A stretch of DNA of 43,751 nucleotides. Origin: an uncultured Bacteroides sp. Lineage in GTDB: Bacteria; Bacteroidota; Bacteroidia; Bacteroidales; Bacteroidaceae. Where the stretch lies: NCBI GenBank assembly GCA_959606905.1, contig CAUHML010000024.1, forward strand, positions 1 through 43,751, read 5' to 3'. The notes below the pieces were generated by a model. It had not been told where the DNA came from. It ran no database searches and saw only the letters and a list, made by a program, of their open reading frames with translations. The translations under genes and the position numbers were made by a program. This document shows, piece by piece, positions 34,865 to 42,257 of the stretch; position 1 is the first letter of the stretch; each line of letters begins with the position of its first letter.

Positions 34865-35704
34865 ATGATTTCAATTATCATCCCAATTTGCAACACCGAA
34901 CAATACATAGCACAATATATTCGGATGACTGGCTGGTGAATAAAAAAAAATACTTACAACAATATACGAAACGGCAGAAAAAACTGGAGTAGACTATGTG
35001 GAAATGGGAATGCAACGAGTCATGGATCGCTATGGGGTGGTAAAAAAACGGGACTCAGTCCTGTTAACGGACTAATACAACAACCAAAACTATTTAACAA
35101 ATACTATATTTCTTTTTTTGGAATCAACATTTTATCCGTTAATATGTGGGGAAAACTCTATCGAAAATCTTCATTAAATGCAGCCAATATACAGCCAACA
35201 GGTATCACTACAGGGGAAGACCTTGCCTTTAATCTCCAATTATTTCCATATTTATCTAAAATTTACATACTCAAAGAATGTGGATATAACTATCGATTCG
35301 GTGGTATGACAACTCGATATAACACCTGTTTGTTGCCTGATTTGAAAAAACTTTATTACATAAAAAAGGCTTTAATTGACAAATATCAATATCATAAGGT
35401 TTCTGATTATATCCGAATAGAACTGAAAAATGTGCTAAAATCAGATATTTGCCAAATGATAGCTTTTAAAGTCAGGTCTCCTAAAGAAATAAAAAACAGA
35501 ATCTCGGAAGAGTTAAAGGACCCTATATACAAGGATATCATGCAAGTACAAAATCATCCTGCATTTTTAGAAGATCCTTTTATAAAAGCAATTGCCGCCT
35601 ACGATTCCAACATGCGATATGATCTATGTAAGAAACAAGTTAAAAAAGAAATTCCAATTAGATTACTTAAAAAAATAATTTCATTCATTCTTATACATAT
35701 ATAA
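34865..35704 (+). pseudogene. disrupted GT2 glycosyltransferase
   Basis: ATG 34865 opens as a GT2 (MISIIIPICNTEQYI) and stops after 24 codons at 34937-34939. The region up to about 35080 holds short pieces in shifted frames. From about 35060 one open frame runs to 35704 with FGINILSVNMWGKLYRKS and GEDLAFNLQLFP, the C-terminal half of a GT2. The catalytic acidic motifs are missing, so the 186-codon open frame from ATG 35144 should be inactive even if translated. The region is AT-rich. Confidence 0.8.
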
Positions 35705-35712
35705 AAAATCTC

Positions 35713-36471
35713 ATGTTTATTTCACTTGCTATCAATCCAACAACCTATATCGTTATTTTTCTTCTCTTAGGGGTGGTCCTAAAATCTAAACGATGGAAAA
35801 GGCTCTGTCTCACTTTGTCAGCCTTGCTTTTTCTCTTATTCTCCAACGGTGCACTCTATCAATGGATTGCCGAACAATGGTACAAGGAATATGACCGCCC
35901 CCTACCTGAAAGGAAACAATATACATACGGCATCGTGCTGGGCGGCTACAGCTATTGGGACTGGAAACGAAGCCGACCCGAATTTAGCGAGATTGCCGAC
36001 CGGTTATTAGAAGGCATCCGGCTGTACAAGCATGGACGCATCCGGAAACTGGTGTTAGCTTCAGACGGTTCGATCATCGAAAGCAAAGACGGAAAAGGTT
36101 TGCAAGGAAATGCCGCGGACATGAAACAATATCTGGCAGATTTGGGCATGCCGTTGGAAGATGTCATCTTGGAAACCCGCGCAAACAACACGTGGGAAAA
36201 CGCAACGTTCACGTTAGAGCTGATCGGTAACAGTATGAAAACGGAATCGACCCTGCTGATTACCTCCGCGACCCACATGCGCAGGTCGCTATGGACCTTC
36301 CATGCAGCGGGGCTGAATCCGGACACATATATCACCGATACGTTTCCCGAAATAAAGGGGGAAAAAACGAATTTCCTGCCATCTTGGCACGTCTTGGCTT
36401 CCTGGCCAGAACTAACGCACGAATGGGTGGGGTATCTTTATTATCGTTTACGACACAAACCATCTGTATGA
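35713..36471 (+). CDS. YdcF/SanA-like DUF218 membrane protein
   Basis: This 252-residue protein has two N-terminal hydrophobic helices and then a DUF218 domain (PF02698) with GIVLGGYSYWD, ETRANNTWENA and LLITSATHMRRS in the expected order. The family is linked to envelope and lipid-carrier metabolism (ElyC, SanA, YdcF in E. coli), but the reaction is not settled. It starts 8 bases after the broken GT2 and overlaps the next gene by ATGA. Confidence 0.85.
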   Translation: MFISLAINPTTYIVIFLLLGVVLKSKRWKRLCLTLSALLFLLFSNGALYQWIAEQWYKEYDRPLPERKQYTYGIVLGGYSYWDWKRSRPEFSEIADRLLEGIRLYKHGRIRKLVLASDGSIIESKDGKGLQGNAADMKQYLADLGMPLEDVILETRANNTWENATFTLELIGNSMKTESTLLITSATHMRRSLWTFHAAGLNPDTYITDTFPEIKGEKTNFLPSWHVLASWPELTHEWVGYLYYRLRHKPSV

Positions 36472-37613
36472 AACCCAAAGTAATACGCATATCCACCGTT
36501 CCCCTTTCGCTCCATCTCCTGCTGCAAGGACAGTTGAAGATGTTGGCAGAAACTTATGAAGTATTAGCTGTCTCTTCGTCCGGAGAGGAATTACACAAAG
36601 TAGCGGAAAGAGAAGGCGTCAGAACTTGCGCTATCCCGATGGAGCGCCACATTGCCCCTTTGAAAGACTTGATTGCACTGATCAGGCTCATCATCCTGTT
36701 CCGCAAAGAAAAACCGCAGATAGTCCACTCGCTGACACCCAAGGCGGGGCTGTTGGCCATGATGGCTGCCCGAATATGCAGGGTTCCCATCCGGATCCAC
36801 ACTTTCACAGGACTAGTATTCCCTTCAACTACAGGTTGGAAACAGCAGTTATTAATTGCTACAGACAAACTCACTTGTGCCTGTGCGACCTACCTCAATC
36901 CGGAAGGGAAAGGTGTGAGGAGAGATCTGGAACGTTTCCATATCACCAGCCGGGCATTGCATCTTATCGGAAACGGTAACATCAACGGAATTGACCTTGC
37001 TTATTTTGACCGGACACCGGAGGTAATGAGACAAGCGGAAATCTATCGCCGGAACCCCTGTTTCACTTTTTGCTTCGTCGGACGATTGGTGCGGGATAAA
37101 GGTATCAACGAACTGGTTTCAGCTTTTGTCCGCCTACAACAGGAATTTACAAACTGTCGTCTTTGCCTAGTGGGAGACTTTGAAGCGGAACTGGATCCGG
37201 TAACTCCTGAAACAGCAGAACATATACACAAACATCCCGCCATAAAATTTATGGGATGGCAAGAGGATATCCGCCCTTTTTTAGCCGCTGCGGATGCCTT
37301 CGTATTCCCCAGTTACCGGGAAGGATTCCCCAATGTAATATTACAAGCCGGAGCGATGGGATTACCTTGCATCGTAACGAACATCAACGGATGTAACGAA
37401 ATCATTGAAAACGGAAAGAACGGTATCATTATTCCTCCTCATGACAGCGAATACCTATATCGCACCATGTGCGGATTTCTCTCTTCTCCACGGCTCGTAG
37501 AACAATTGGCCTCGGCTGCCCGCCCACAGATTGTTCAAAAATACGACCGCCGGACGCTATGGGAAGCCTTACGAAAGGTCTATCAAGAACAGATTTCAAA
37601 TCTAACAAAATAA
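36468..37613 (+). CDS. GT4 family glycosyltransferase (CapM/WbaZ-like)
   Basis: This protein of about 381 residues has PLSLHLLLQGQLKML and SLTPKAGLLAMMAARI in the acceptor half and FVGRLVRDKGINELV in the linker. In the donor site EGFPNVILQ carries Gln where most GT4 enzymes have the second Glu. This type often adds the second sugar to the carrier, in line with its place just before the initiating transferase. ATG 36468 overlaps the previous stop; the open frame upstream of it lies inside the YdcF-like gene. Confidence 0.88.
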   Translation: MKPKVIRISTVPLSLHLLLQGQLKMLAETYEVLAVSSSGEELHKVAEREGVRTCAIPMERHIAPLKDLIALIRLIILFRKEKPQIVHSLTPKAGLLAMMAARICRVPIRIHTFTGLVFPSTTGWKQQLLIATDKLTCACATYLNPEGKGVRRDLERFHITSRALHLIGNGNINGIDLAYFDRTPEVMRQAEIYRRNPCFTFCFVGRLVRDKGINELVSAFVRLQQEFTNCRLCLVGDFEAELDPVTPETAEHIHKHPAIKFMGWQEDIRPFLAAADAFVFPSYREGFPNVILQAGAMGLPCIVTNINGCNEIIENGKNGIIIPPHDSEYLYRTMCGFLSSPRLVEQLASAARPQIVQKYDRRTLWEALRKVYQEQISNLTK

Positions 37614-37624
37614 AGACTGACAAT

Positions 37625-38230
37625 ATGTATTTATACGGAGCCGGCGGACACGCCAAAGTGATCATGGATATACTGAAAGAAAACAGCACTGAACTGACGG
37701 GCATCATAGATGATAATCCCCACATACAGGAATGGATGGAATATCATGTTCTTTCCTACGATCCAAAACGAATGTTCCCGATACTTATCAGTATCGGAAA
37801 CAACAGCATCCGAAAAAATATAGCGGAACAATTGTATAAAAAAAACGCTGTATTCGGTACGGTCATCTCTATCCATGCCATTGTCTCCCCCTATACAAAA
37901 ATAGGAGAAGGCAGTGTTGTCATGCAAGGAAGTATATTGCAAAGTTGCTGCCAAACAGGTAAACATTGCATTGTCAACACTGGCGCCGCTATTGATCATG
38001 AATGTATATTGGAAGACTATGTACATGTCTCGCCACACGCCACATTATGTGGCAATGTGGAAGTGGGGGAAGGCTCATGGATAGGTGCCGGAGCAGTGAT
38101 CAACCCCGGAGTTAAAATAGGCAAATGGACCATTATCGGATCAGGATCAGTAGTGTGCAAAGACATACCTGACGGAGTGACAGCCTGTGGTTCACCGTGC
38201 CGGATTATAAAAAATAATCCACAACCATGA
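37625..38230 (+). CDS. NeuD/PglD-like sugar acetyltransferase
   Basis: This protein of about 201 residues begins MYLYGAGGHAKVIMDIL, a nucleotide-binding start. A left-handed beta-helix of hexapeptide repeats follows (IGEGSVVMQGS, VGEGSWIGAGAVINPGV, IGKWTIIGSGSVV). The family transfers acetyl from acetyl-CoA to an amino sugar. Paired with a PglC-like transferase next door, a PglD role (acetylating a UDP-4-amino sugar) is likely. The matching dehydratase and aminotransferase are not in the window. The frame is open from 37469, but the ATG at 37625 begins the domain. Confidence 0.88.
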   Translation: MYLYGAGGHAKVIMDILKENSTELTGIIDDNPHIQEWMEYHVLSYDPKRMFPILISIGNNSIRKNIAEQLYKKNAVFGTVISIHAIVSPYTKIGEGSVVMQGSILQSCCQTGKHCIVNTGAAIDHECILEDYVHVSPHATLCGNVEVGEGSWIGAGAVINPGVKIGKWTIIGSGSVVCKDIPDGVTACGSPCRIIKNNPQP

Positions 38231-38847
38231 AGAAGAGCAGATATACCCGTTATTTCAAATATCCGCTGGACTGTCTTATAGCCGCCTTTCTGATATTATT
38301 GACCTCTCCTGTCCTATTGTCAACCATCTTGTTACTTGCCATAGCCAACAGGGGTAGCGGCATTTTTTTCCTTCAGGAACGTCCGGGAAAGAACGGAAAA
38401 ATATTCAGGATCATCAAGTTTAAAACCATGAATGACCGGAAAGACTGTCGCGGAAACTTTTTACCCGACAGCTTACGAATGACCCCCATAGGGAAAATAG
38501 TCCGTGCCACCTCCGTTGACGAACTGCCTCAACTTTTCAACGTATTGAAAGGAGACATGGCTCTGATCGGCCCCCGTCCATTATTGGTACAATACCTGCC
38601 TCTATACAATGAAGAGCAAGCAAGAAGACATGAAGTGCGCCCCGGCATCACTGGATGGGCACAAGTAAATGGAAGAAACGCAATCAGCTGGAAAAAGAAA
38701 TTCGAACTGGATATCTGGTACGTAGACCATGTTTGCTTCATGACAGACATGATGATATTTTACAAAACACTCAAATGCGTTATCAGCCGCAAAGGCATAT
38801 CCCAAAAGGGAGAGGCAACCACGAAACCATTTGACGGAAACAATTAG
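38227..38847 (+). CDS. PglC-like initiating phosphoglycosyl transferase
   Basis: This 206-residue monotopic enzyme has one N-terminal hydrophobic segment (residues 12-40), then FFLQERPGKNGKIFRIIKFKTM, ATSVDELPQLFNVLKGDMALIGPRPLL and RPGITGWAQVNGRN. This is the short, catalytic-domain-only type of bacterial sugar transferase (PglC rather than WbaP). It moves a sugar-1-phosphate to undecaprenyl phosphate and so starts the repeat unit. It is the last gene of the polysaccharide operon and overlaps the acetyltransferase by ATGA. Confidence 0.93.
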   Translation: MKKSRYTRYFKYPLDCLIAAFLILLTSPVLLSTILLLAIANRGSGIFFLQERPGKNGKIFRIIKFKTMNDRKDCRGNFLPDSLRMTPIGKIVRATSVDELPQLFNVLKGDMALIGPRPLLVQYLPLYNEEQARRHEVRPGITGWAQVNGRNAISWKKKFELDIWYVDHVCFMTDMMIFYKTLKCVISRKGISQKGEATTKPFDGNN

Positions 38848-38945
38848 GGAGGAGTTGAATTTTAATGGGACTTTTTATCCGTAAGGAATGTGTAAGAGAC
38901 TTTGGAATCAGACTCGCCCTAAAAAGATCTTATTCGTATCCCTAA

Positions 38946-38979
38946 ACCTTTCCTGCCGTATGGTTAAGGTCTTTTTTCC
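38946..38979 (+). terminator. possible terminator of the capsule operon
   Basis: ACCTT (38946-38950) can pair with AAGGT (38966-38970), followed by CTTTTTTCC. The stem is short with a 15-base loop, so the call rests mainly on the T-run and the position 99 bases after the last capsule gene. Confidence 0.35.
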
Positions 38980-38988
38980 TGTTTGTTT

Positions 38989-39054
38989 TATCTCCACAAG
39001 TCTTTGGAGTTATCTCCATAAGCTTTGGAGTTAACTCCAAAGCTTATGGAGATA
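38989..39054. repeat. triple dyad repeat containing a 44-base perfect palindrome
   Basis: Bases 39011-39032 are the exact reverse complement of 39033-39054, with no spacer. An imperfect direct copy of the left arm precedes it (38989-39010, differing at a few bases). Each unit is about 22 bases and itself dyadic (CTCCA to TGGAG). RNA from either strand would fold into a long hairpin. The build resembles the array at 24958-25040. Confidence 0.8.
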
Positions 39055-39421
39055 GAAAGTATCCGTATAAAAAGGTTTAATCTGGAGAAAGAAAAGACTT
39101 AGGCTATAAGAATGGAATGTGATATGCATTCATTTTATTCCGCCGGTGGGGTTGTTACTTTTTTAAGAATCTCTGTCCCTTGGATTTCATGGTAACGGAA
39201 AGATTAAACTTATTGAAAAGCTCTTGTCGGCTCCTTTCACACAACTCTGTATGTGTGTATAAATCTAAAGAAAGGTATGGACGGGGAAAATCCCTATCCA
39301 CACTTCATTTCTACTGCCCCCCCAATTAACATCTACATGTTTACATGGAGCAGGTAAACTAGCGTAATAAACATAAAATCAGAGAATTACTTTGATATAA
39401 CTCCCTGACCTTCTAGTGATC

Positions 39422-39455
39422 CGCTTGGGTTATGAACCAAGCGTTATTTCTTCCT
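39422..39455 (+). terminator. hairpin with T-rich tail
   Basis: CGCTTGG (39422-39428) pairs with CCAAGCG (39437-39443) around an 8-base loop, followed by TTATTTCTTCCTC. It has terminator form for the plus strand. No gene ends close by on that strand, so it may end a long capsule transcript or form the end of a small minus-strand RNA. Confidence 0.45.
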
Positions 39456-39557
39456 CAATATCAGTGCTTTCAGAAATTTCGGCTTTGCATCCGTCACGCT
39501 TTAGTCCTTAAAAACTGTCTGCTGTTGTCCGGTGTCTGTCTGCCAACATCTTGGGTT

Positions 39558-39589
39558 CAAATGTACGCATTATTTTTGGATTATGCAAA
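39558..39589 (-). promoter_or_regulatory. consensus Bacteroides promoter, minus strand
   Basis: On the minus strand TTTG (39586-39589) and TACATTTG (39558-39565) are separated by exactly 20 bases, matching the Bacteroides primary sigma consensus TTTG-N19-21-TAnnTTTG. Transcription would start near 39551 and run left. No gene of meaningful length lies in that direction before the capsule operon end, so a small RNA or tiny peptide is likely. Confidence 0.65.
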
Positions 39590-39613
39590 CCGTTGAGAAT
39601 AAACATTCTAAGG

Positions 39614-39666
39614 TTAGTGCAAGGTGCAAGCTATATATATAGATATATACTTGCACCTTGCACTAA
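39614..39666. repeat. 17-bp perfect stem-loop after the HxlR gene
   Basis: Bases 39614-39630 are the reverse complement of 39650-39666, around a 19-base loop of alternating TA. The arm contains GTGCAAG twice in tandem. It lies 4 bases beyond the end of the minus-strand HxlR gene, so it may stabilise or end that transcript. There is no strong T-run. Confidence 0.65.
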
Positions 39667-39669
39667 ATT

Positions 39670-40044
39670 TTAATACTTGTTTTTCCTCCTGTTATCCATT
39701 ATCGTTTCAAAGTTTTCTTGCCCCCATTGCTTTAGATGTTCCAAATGAGGGATTAAGGTTTTTCCAAATTCAGATACATAATATTCCACTTTGGGTGGCA
39801 CTGAAGGGTATATTTTTCTACTCACTAATCCGTCCGTTACCAATGAACGCAAAACGGTAGAGAGCATTTTTTCCGATATAGAGGGGATTGTTTTATATAG
39901 TTCATTGAAACGTATTACCCCATTCTCGTGTAGCTTCAACAAGACAACTAAAGCCCACTTGTCGCCTAACCATTCCAATATAGGGGATGCAGAACAGTAT
40001 TCATAATCTAACTTTTTTCGCATTTTTTTCGTTCTTAAAATCAT
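39670..40044 (-). CDS. HxlR-family transcriptional regulator
   Basis: This 124-residue winged-helix protein has CSASPILEWLGDKWALVVL, FNELYKTIPSISEKMLSTVLRSL and DGLVSRKIYPSVPPKVEYYVSEFGKTL, the full HxlR (PF01638) pattern. It includes the early Cys used for redox or electrophile sensing in some members. It is divergent from the radical SAM gene, which it probably controls. A start at 40023 (seven codons later) is also possible. A TACGTTTG box lies 22 bases upstream of the longer start. Confidence 0.9.
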   Translation of the reverse strand: MILRTKKMRKKLDYEYCSASPILEWLGDKWALVVLLKLHENGVIRFNELYKTIPSISEKMLSTVLRSLVTDGLVSRKIYPSVPPKVEYYVSEFGKTLIPHLEHLKQWGQENFETIMDNRRKNKY

Positions 40045-40065
40045 TGATATTGAGAAAAACTAACC

Positions 40066-40073
40066 CAAACGTA
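40066..40073 (-). promoter_or_regulatory. -7 box of the HxlR gene
   Basis: The minus strand reads TACGTTTG, an exact TAnnTTTG. No TTTG is found at the -33 position. It would give a leader of about 15 bases to the 40044 start or 36 to the 40023 start. The intergenic stretch to 40180 should also hold the radical SAM promoter; TAACTTCG at 40121-40128 is a partial match. Confidence 0.4.
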
Positions 40074-40180
40074 AGTGGCTGACAGATAGTATAGTTCTTC
40101 TTTATTCAAAAAGAACGTCCTAACTTCGCAACACAAAAATAAGGAAAATAACCGATTCCAAGTGCTTAATTGATAATTAT

Positions 40181-41068
40181 ATGGAACTATTACATTTTAC
40201 AGGACAAGTGTGGCGACCGCCTTACGAGGCAAGTTCTCAACTATTACAGGTTACAGCCGGATGCACACATAGCAAGTGCAAATTTTGTAGCTTATATCAC
40301 GGAACAAAGTTTCGTCTATCTCCTATTGCAGAGGTAGAGGAAGATTTGAAAGTGATACAAGACTATCAACCAAGGGCACGGCGAGTATTTTTAACCGGAG
40401 CTAATCCTTTTGCTTTAAGCTATAACAGACTATTAGATTTAGGTCTTCTAATCAGGAAATATCTTCGCTATTGTGAAAGCATTGGTATGTTTTCCCGAAT
40501 TTCAGATATTAAATCGAAAACCGTAGAAGAATTACAAAACCTGCGTCATTTAGGTTTCGACAGTATCAGTATCGGAACAGAGTCGGGCGATGATAATACA
40601 TTGGCTATGATGAATAAGGGATATACAGCCAATGATATTATTGAGCAATGTAAAAAACTGGAAGAAGCAAATATCAGATACAATTTCGTGTACCTGACAG
40701 GTCTTGCAGGAAGAAATAAAGGAGAACAAAATGCTGTTAATACAGCTAATGTCTTTAACCAACTACACCCGTTTACCATAAATTTTGTATCATTGACCGT
40801 ATTTCCTGAATCAGAATTATATCAGGAAATACAATGTGGAAATTTTGTAGAAGCAACCGAACATGAAAGGTTATTGGAACTAAGGACATTCATTTCAAAT
40901 CTTTGTATAGAAACAACCCTGTTGGGAAATACGGTATCAAATACAGTCCCATTTGTTGGAATGATACCCAATGATAAAGTTAGAATACTCAATGAATTGG
41001 ATTCTGCCATAAAAAATGCTGGTGAAGATGAATTAAGACTATATCGGGATAGTATTGTATCTCTATAA
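40181..41068 (+). CDS. radical SAM protein on the mobile-element side
   Basis: This 295-residue protein has the radical SAM CxxxCxxC (CTHSKCKFC, from about residue 28), a FLTGANPF strand, SIGTESGDDNTL and YLTGLAGRNKG, as in the Elp3/HemN-like branch. It has no SPASM cysteines, so it is unlike the two peptide maturases at the window's start. Divergence from an HxlR regulator and an 11-base gap to rteC suggest regulated cargo co-transcribed with rteC. The substrate is unknown. Confidence 0.85.
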   Translation: MELLHFTGQVWRPPYEASSQLLQVTAGCTHSKCKFCSLYHGTKFRLSPIAEVEEDLKVIQDYQPRARRVFLTGANPFALSYNRLLDLGLLIRKYLRYCESIGMFSRISDIKSKTVEELQNLRHLGFDSISIGTESGDDNTLAMMNKGYTANDIIEQCKKLEEANIRYNFVYLTGLAGRNKGEQNAVNTANVFNQLHPFTINFVSLTVFPESELYQEIQCGNFVEATEHERLLELRTFISNLCIETTLLGNTVSNTVPFVGMIPNDKVRILNELDSAIKNAGEDELRLYRDSIVSL

Positions 41069-41079
41069 ATAACTACTAC

Positions 41080-41928
41080 ATGAAAGAGAAGATTTGTGAC
41101 ATATTATCTGAAATAGACTTAGAGATTGACGAAATCGACCTCTACGGCTATGATATTATCGAAACTTCTCTTTCAATGGTACATAGATTGCAAACTGTTC
41201 TTAGTGATTTAAGAACGAAAATACAAACCTATGTATTTCCAACAAAAGAGGATGAAATATTATTTTTCAAGGTACAAAAACCGGAAATACTTGGGCGGCT
41301 GCTATTTTTCTATAAGATATACAGGATTGAAACACAATGCCCTAATGGAAACGATGAAGTTATTAAAGGGTATATTAGTCGGGAACTGGATAACTTGACC
41401 TACTTCTTTAACCGTAATCTGGACTTTTACCAATATTATCGCTCTCATTCAATATTGTATGATGAATATTATTTTGTCCGTGGAAAGTCTGATTTACGCC
41501 TATGTACCGATAGCGCACAATTCGATAAAGACCCGAATTTCTCAACCGGATATGATTATAAGGTGGCTAAAATAATAGCCAATGAAATGCTGCGTATCTA
41601 TCTGAACAAAAGACTGGTAAAACTGGAAACCAATACCCAAGTAGAAGACAACCTGCAAAAGTGTCTGAAATATCCTTTTCGTTTCACGGGTAAAAAAGTC
41701 TTTTTAATAGAATTGGGGTATTCCCTTGTTTCTTCGGGTGACATTAACAATGGGAACGTGGAAATAAAAGAAATGATGAACTTCCTCGGTACGGTGTTCC
41801 AAGTGGAGTTAGGCGATTATTATGCTGCCTATATTGCCATGAAAGAACGGAAGAAAGACCGGACGGCATATCTTAGCCGTTTGCAAGAAAGCTTAGTCAA
41901 ACGAATGGATGAAGATGATAGTAAATGA
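41080..41928 (+). CDS. rteC: RteC-family regulator of a conjugative transposon
   Basis: This 282-residue protein matches the RteC family (PF09357) in length and in its N-terminal LSEIDLEID start, YFFNRNLDFYQYYRS and DLRLCTDSAQFDKDPNFSTGYDYKVAKI. In CTnDOT, RteC activates excision genes in response to tetracycline through RteA/RteB. No rteA, rteB or tetQ is in the window, and the gene follows a radical SAM gene instead, so its input may differ. Confidence 0.9.
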   Translation: MKEKICDILSEIDLEIDEIDLYGYDIIETSLSMVHRLQTVLSDLRTKIQTYVFPTKEDEILFFKVQKPEILGRLLFFYKIYRIETQCPNGNDEVIKGYISRELDNLTYFFNRNLDFYQYYRSHSILYDEYYFVRGKSDLRLCTDSAQFDKDPNFSTGYDYKVAKIIANEMLRIYLNKRLVKLETNTQVEDNLQKCLKYPFRFTGKKVFLIELGYSLVSSGDINNGNVEIKEMMNFLGTVFQVELGDYYAAYIAMKERKKDRTAYLSRLQESLVKRMDEDDSK

Positions 41929-42257
41929 CAGGTTTCTATTTTTCTTTTCGCCAGTGTTATATTGTTTTCATTCAATCCAACCTGCCATATTGAAATCTTG
42001 CTTTCAATCAATCCAGCCATCAATATTTCAATAAAACAAGATTGCAGGATTGCAAAATAAACTCATCGGTCGGGGAACGCCCAGCGGCAAGGGGCGGGAC
42101 CACCCGTCCCGACGAGCGAAAATCTTTAGTTAGTGAATATCTTTCTTTAATTGGCAACACGACTTCGGAGTGAATTTGCCCAAGGTGTTTTGCGGCACGG
42201 AAAACAGATTTGTGTGCCACAAATCACACCTTGCTGTTATCTGGCGATAACACGATT
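41929..42257. other. 329-base gap between rteC and the integrase, possible mobilisation remnant
   Basis: The left part repeats TTGAAA/TTTCAA and CAATC words (41955-42050). The middle is a GC-rich patch (about 42065-42115) with a GGGAC-CACCC-GTCCC hairpin, unlike the rest of the gap. The right part holds the nested inverted repeats at 42181-42233. Such texture is common near transfer origins, but no nick-site motif could be identified. A 66-codon minus-strand frame (42020-42220) looks like chance. Confidence 0.35.
42181..42233 (-). terminator. nested inverted repeats after the integrase gene
   Basis: CAAGGTGT (42181-42188) pairs with 42226-42233, and inside it GATTTGTG (42207-42214) pairs with CACAAATC (42218-42225). 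The right arms are contiguous. The structure begins 25 bases beyond the integrase stop and is in the right place to end its message, but it lacks a T-run. Confidence 0.4.

Larger units (their letters stand above)
38848..39669. other. 822-base region after the capsule operon, no clear protein gene
   Basis: It holds, from left to right, a possible terminator (38946-38979), a triple dyad repeat with a 44-base palindrome (38989-39054), a hairpin with T-rich tail (39422-39455), a minus-strand consensus promoter (39558-39589) and a 17-bp stem-loop (39614-39666). Only tiny frames occur, such as a 17-codon GTG frame on the minus strand ending just before the hairpin at 39443. It is the boundary between the capsule locus and the mobile-element genes. 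Confidence 0.45.

Noticed and set aside
16019..38847. Invertible capsule promoter of the B. fragilis type
   Set aside because: No pair of inverted repeats flanking a TTTG-N20-TAnnTTTG promoter was found in the gaps, and no UpxY/UpxZ-like genes are present in the window.
39395..39445. Minus-strand tRNA-Met-like anticodon loop (TTCATAA in a stem)
   Set aside because: No acceptor stem, D-arm or proper T-arm can be built around it; the hairpin alone is better read as a terminator.
42020..42220. 66-codon minus-strand frame in the rteC-int gap
   Set aside because: It spans the GC-rich hairpin patch and the nested repeats, and has no recognisable domain.
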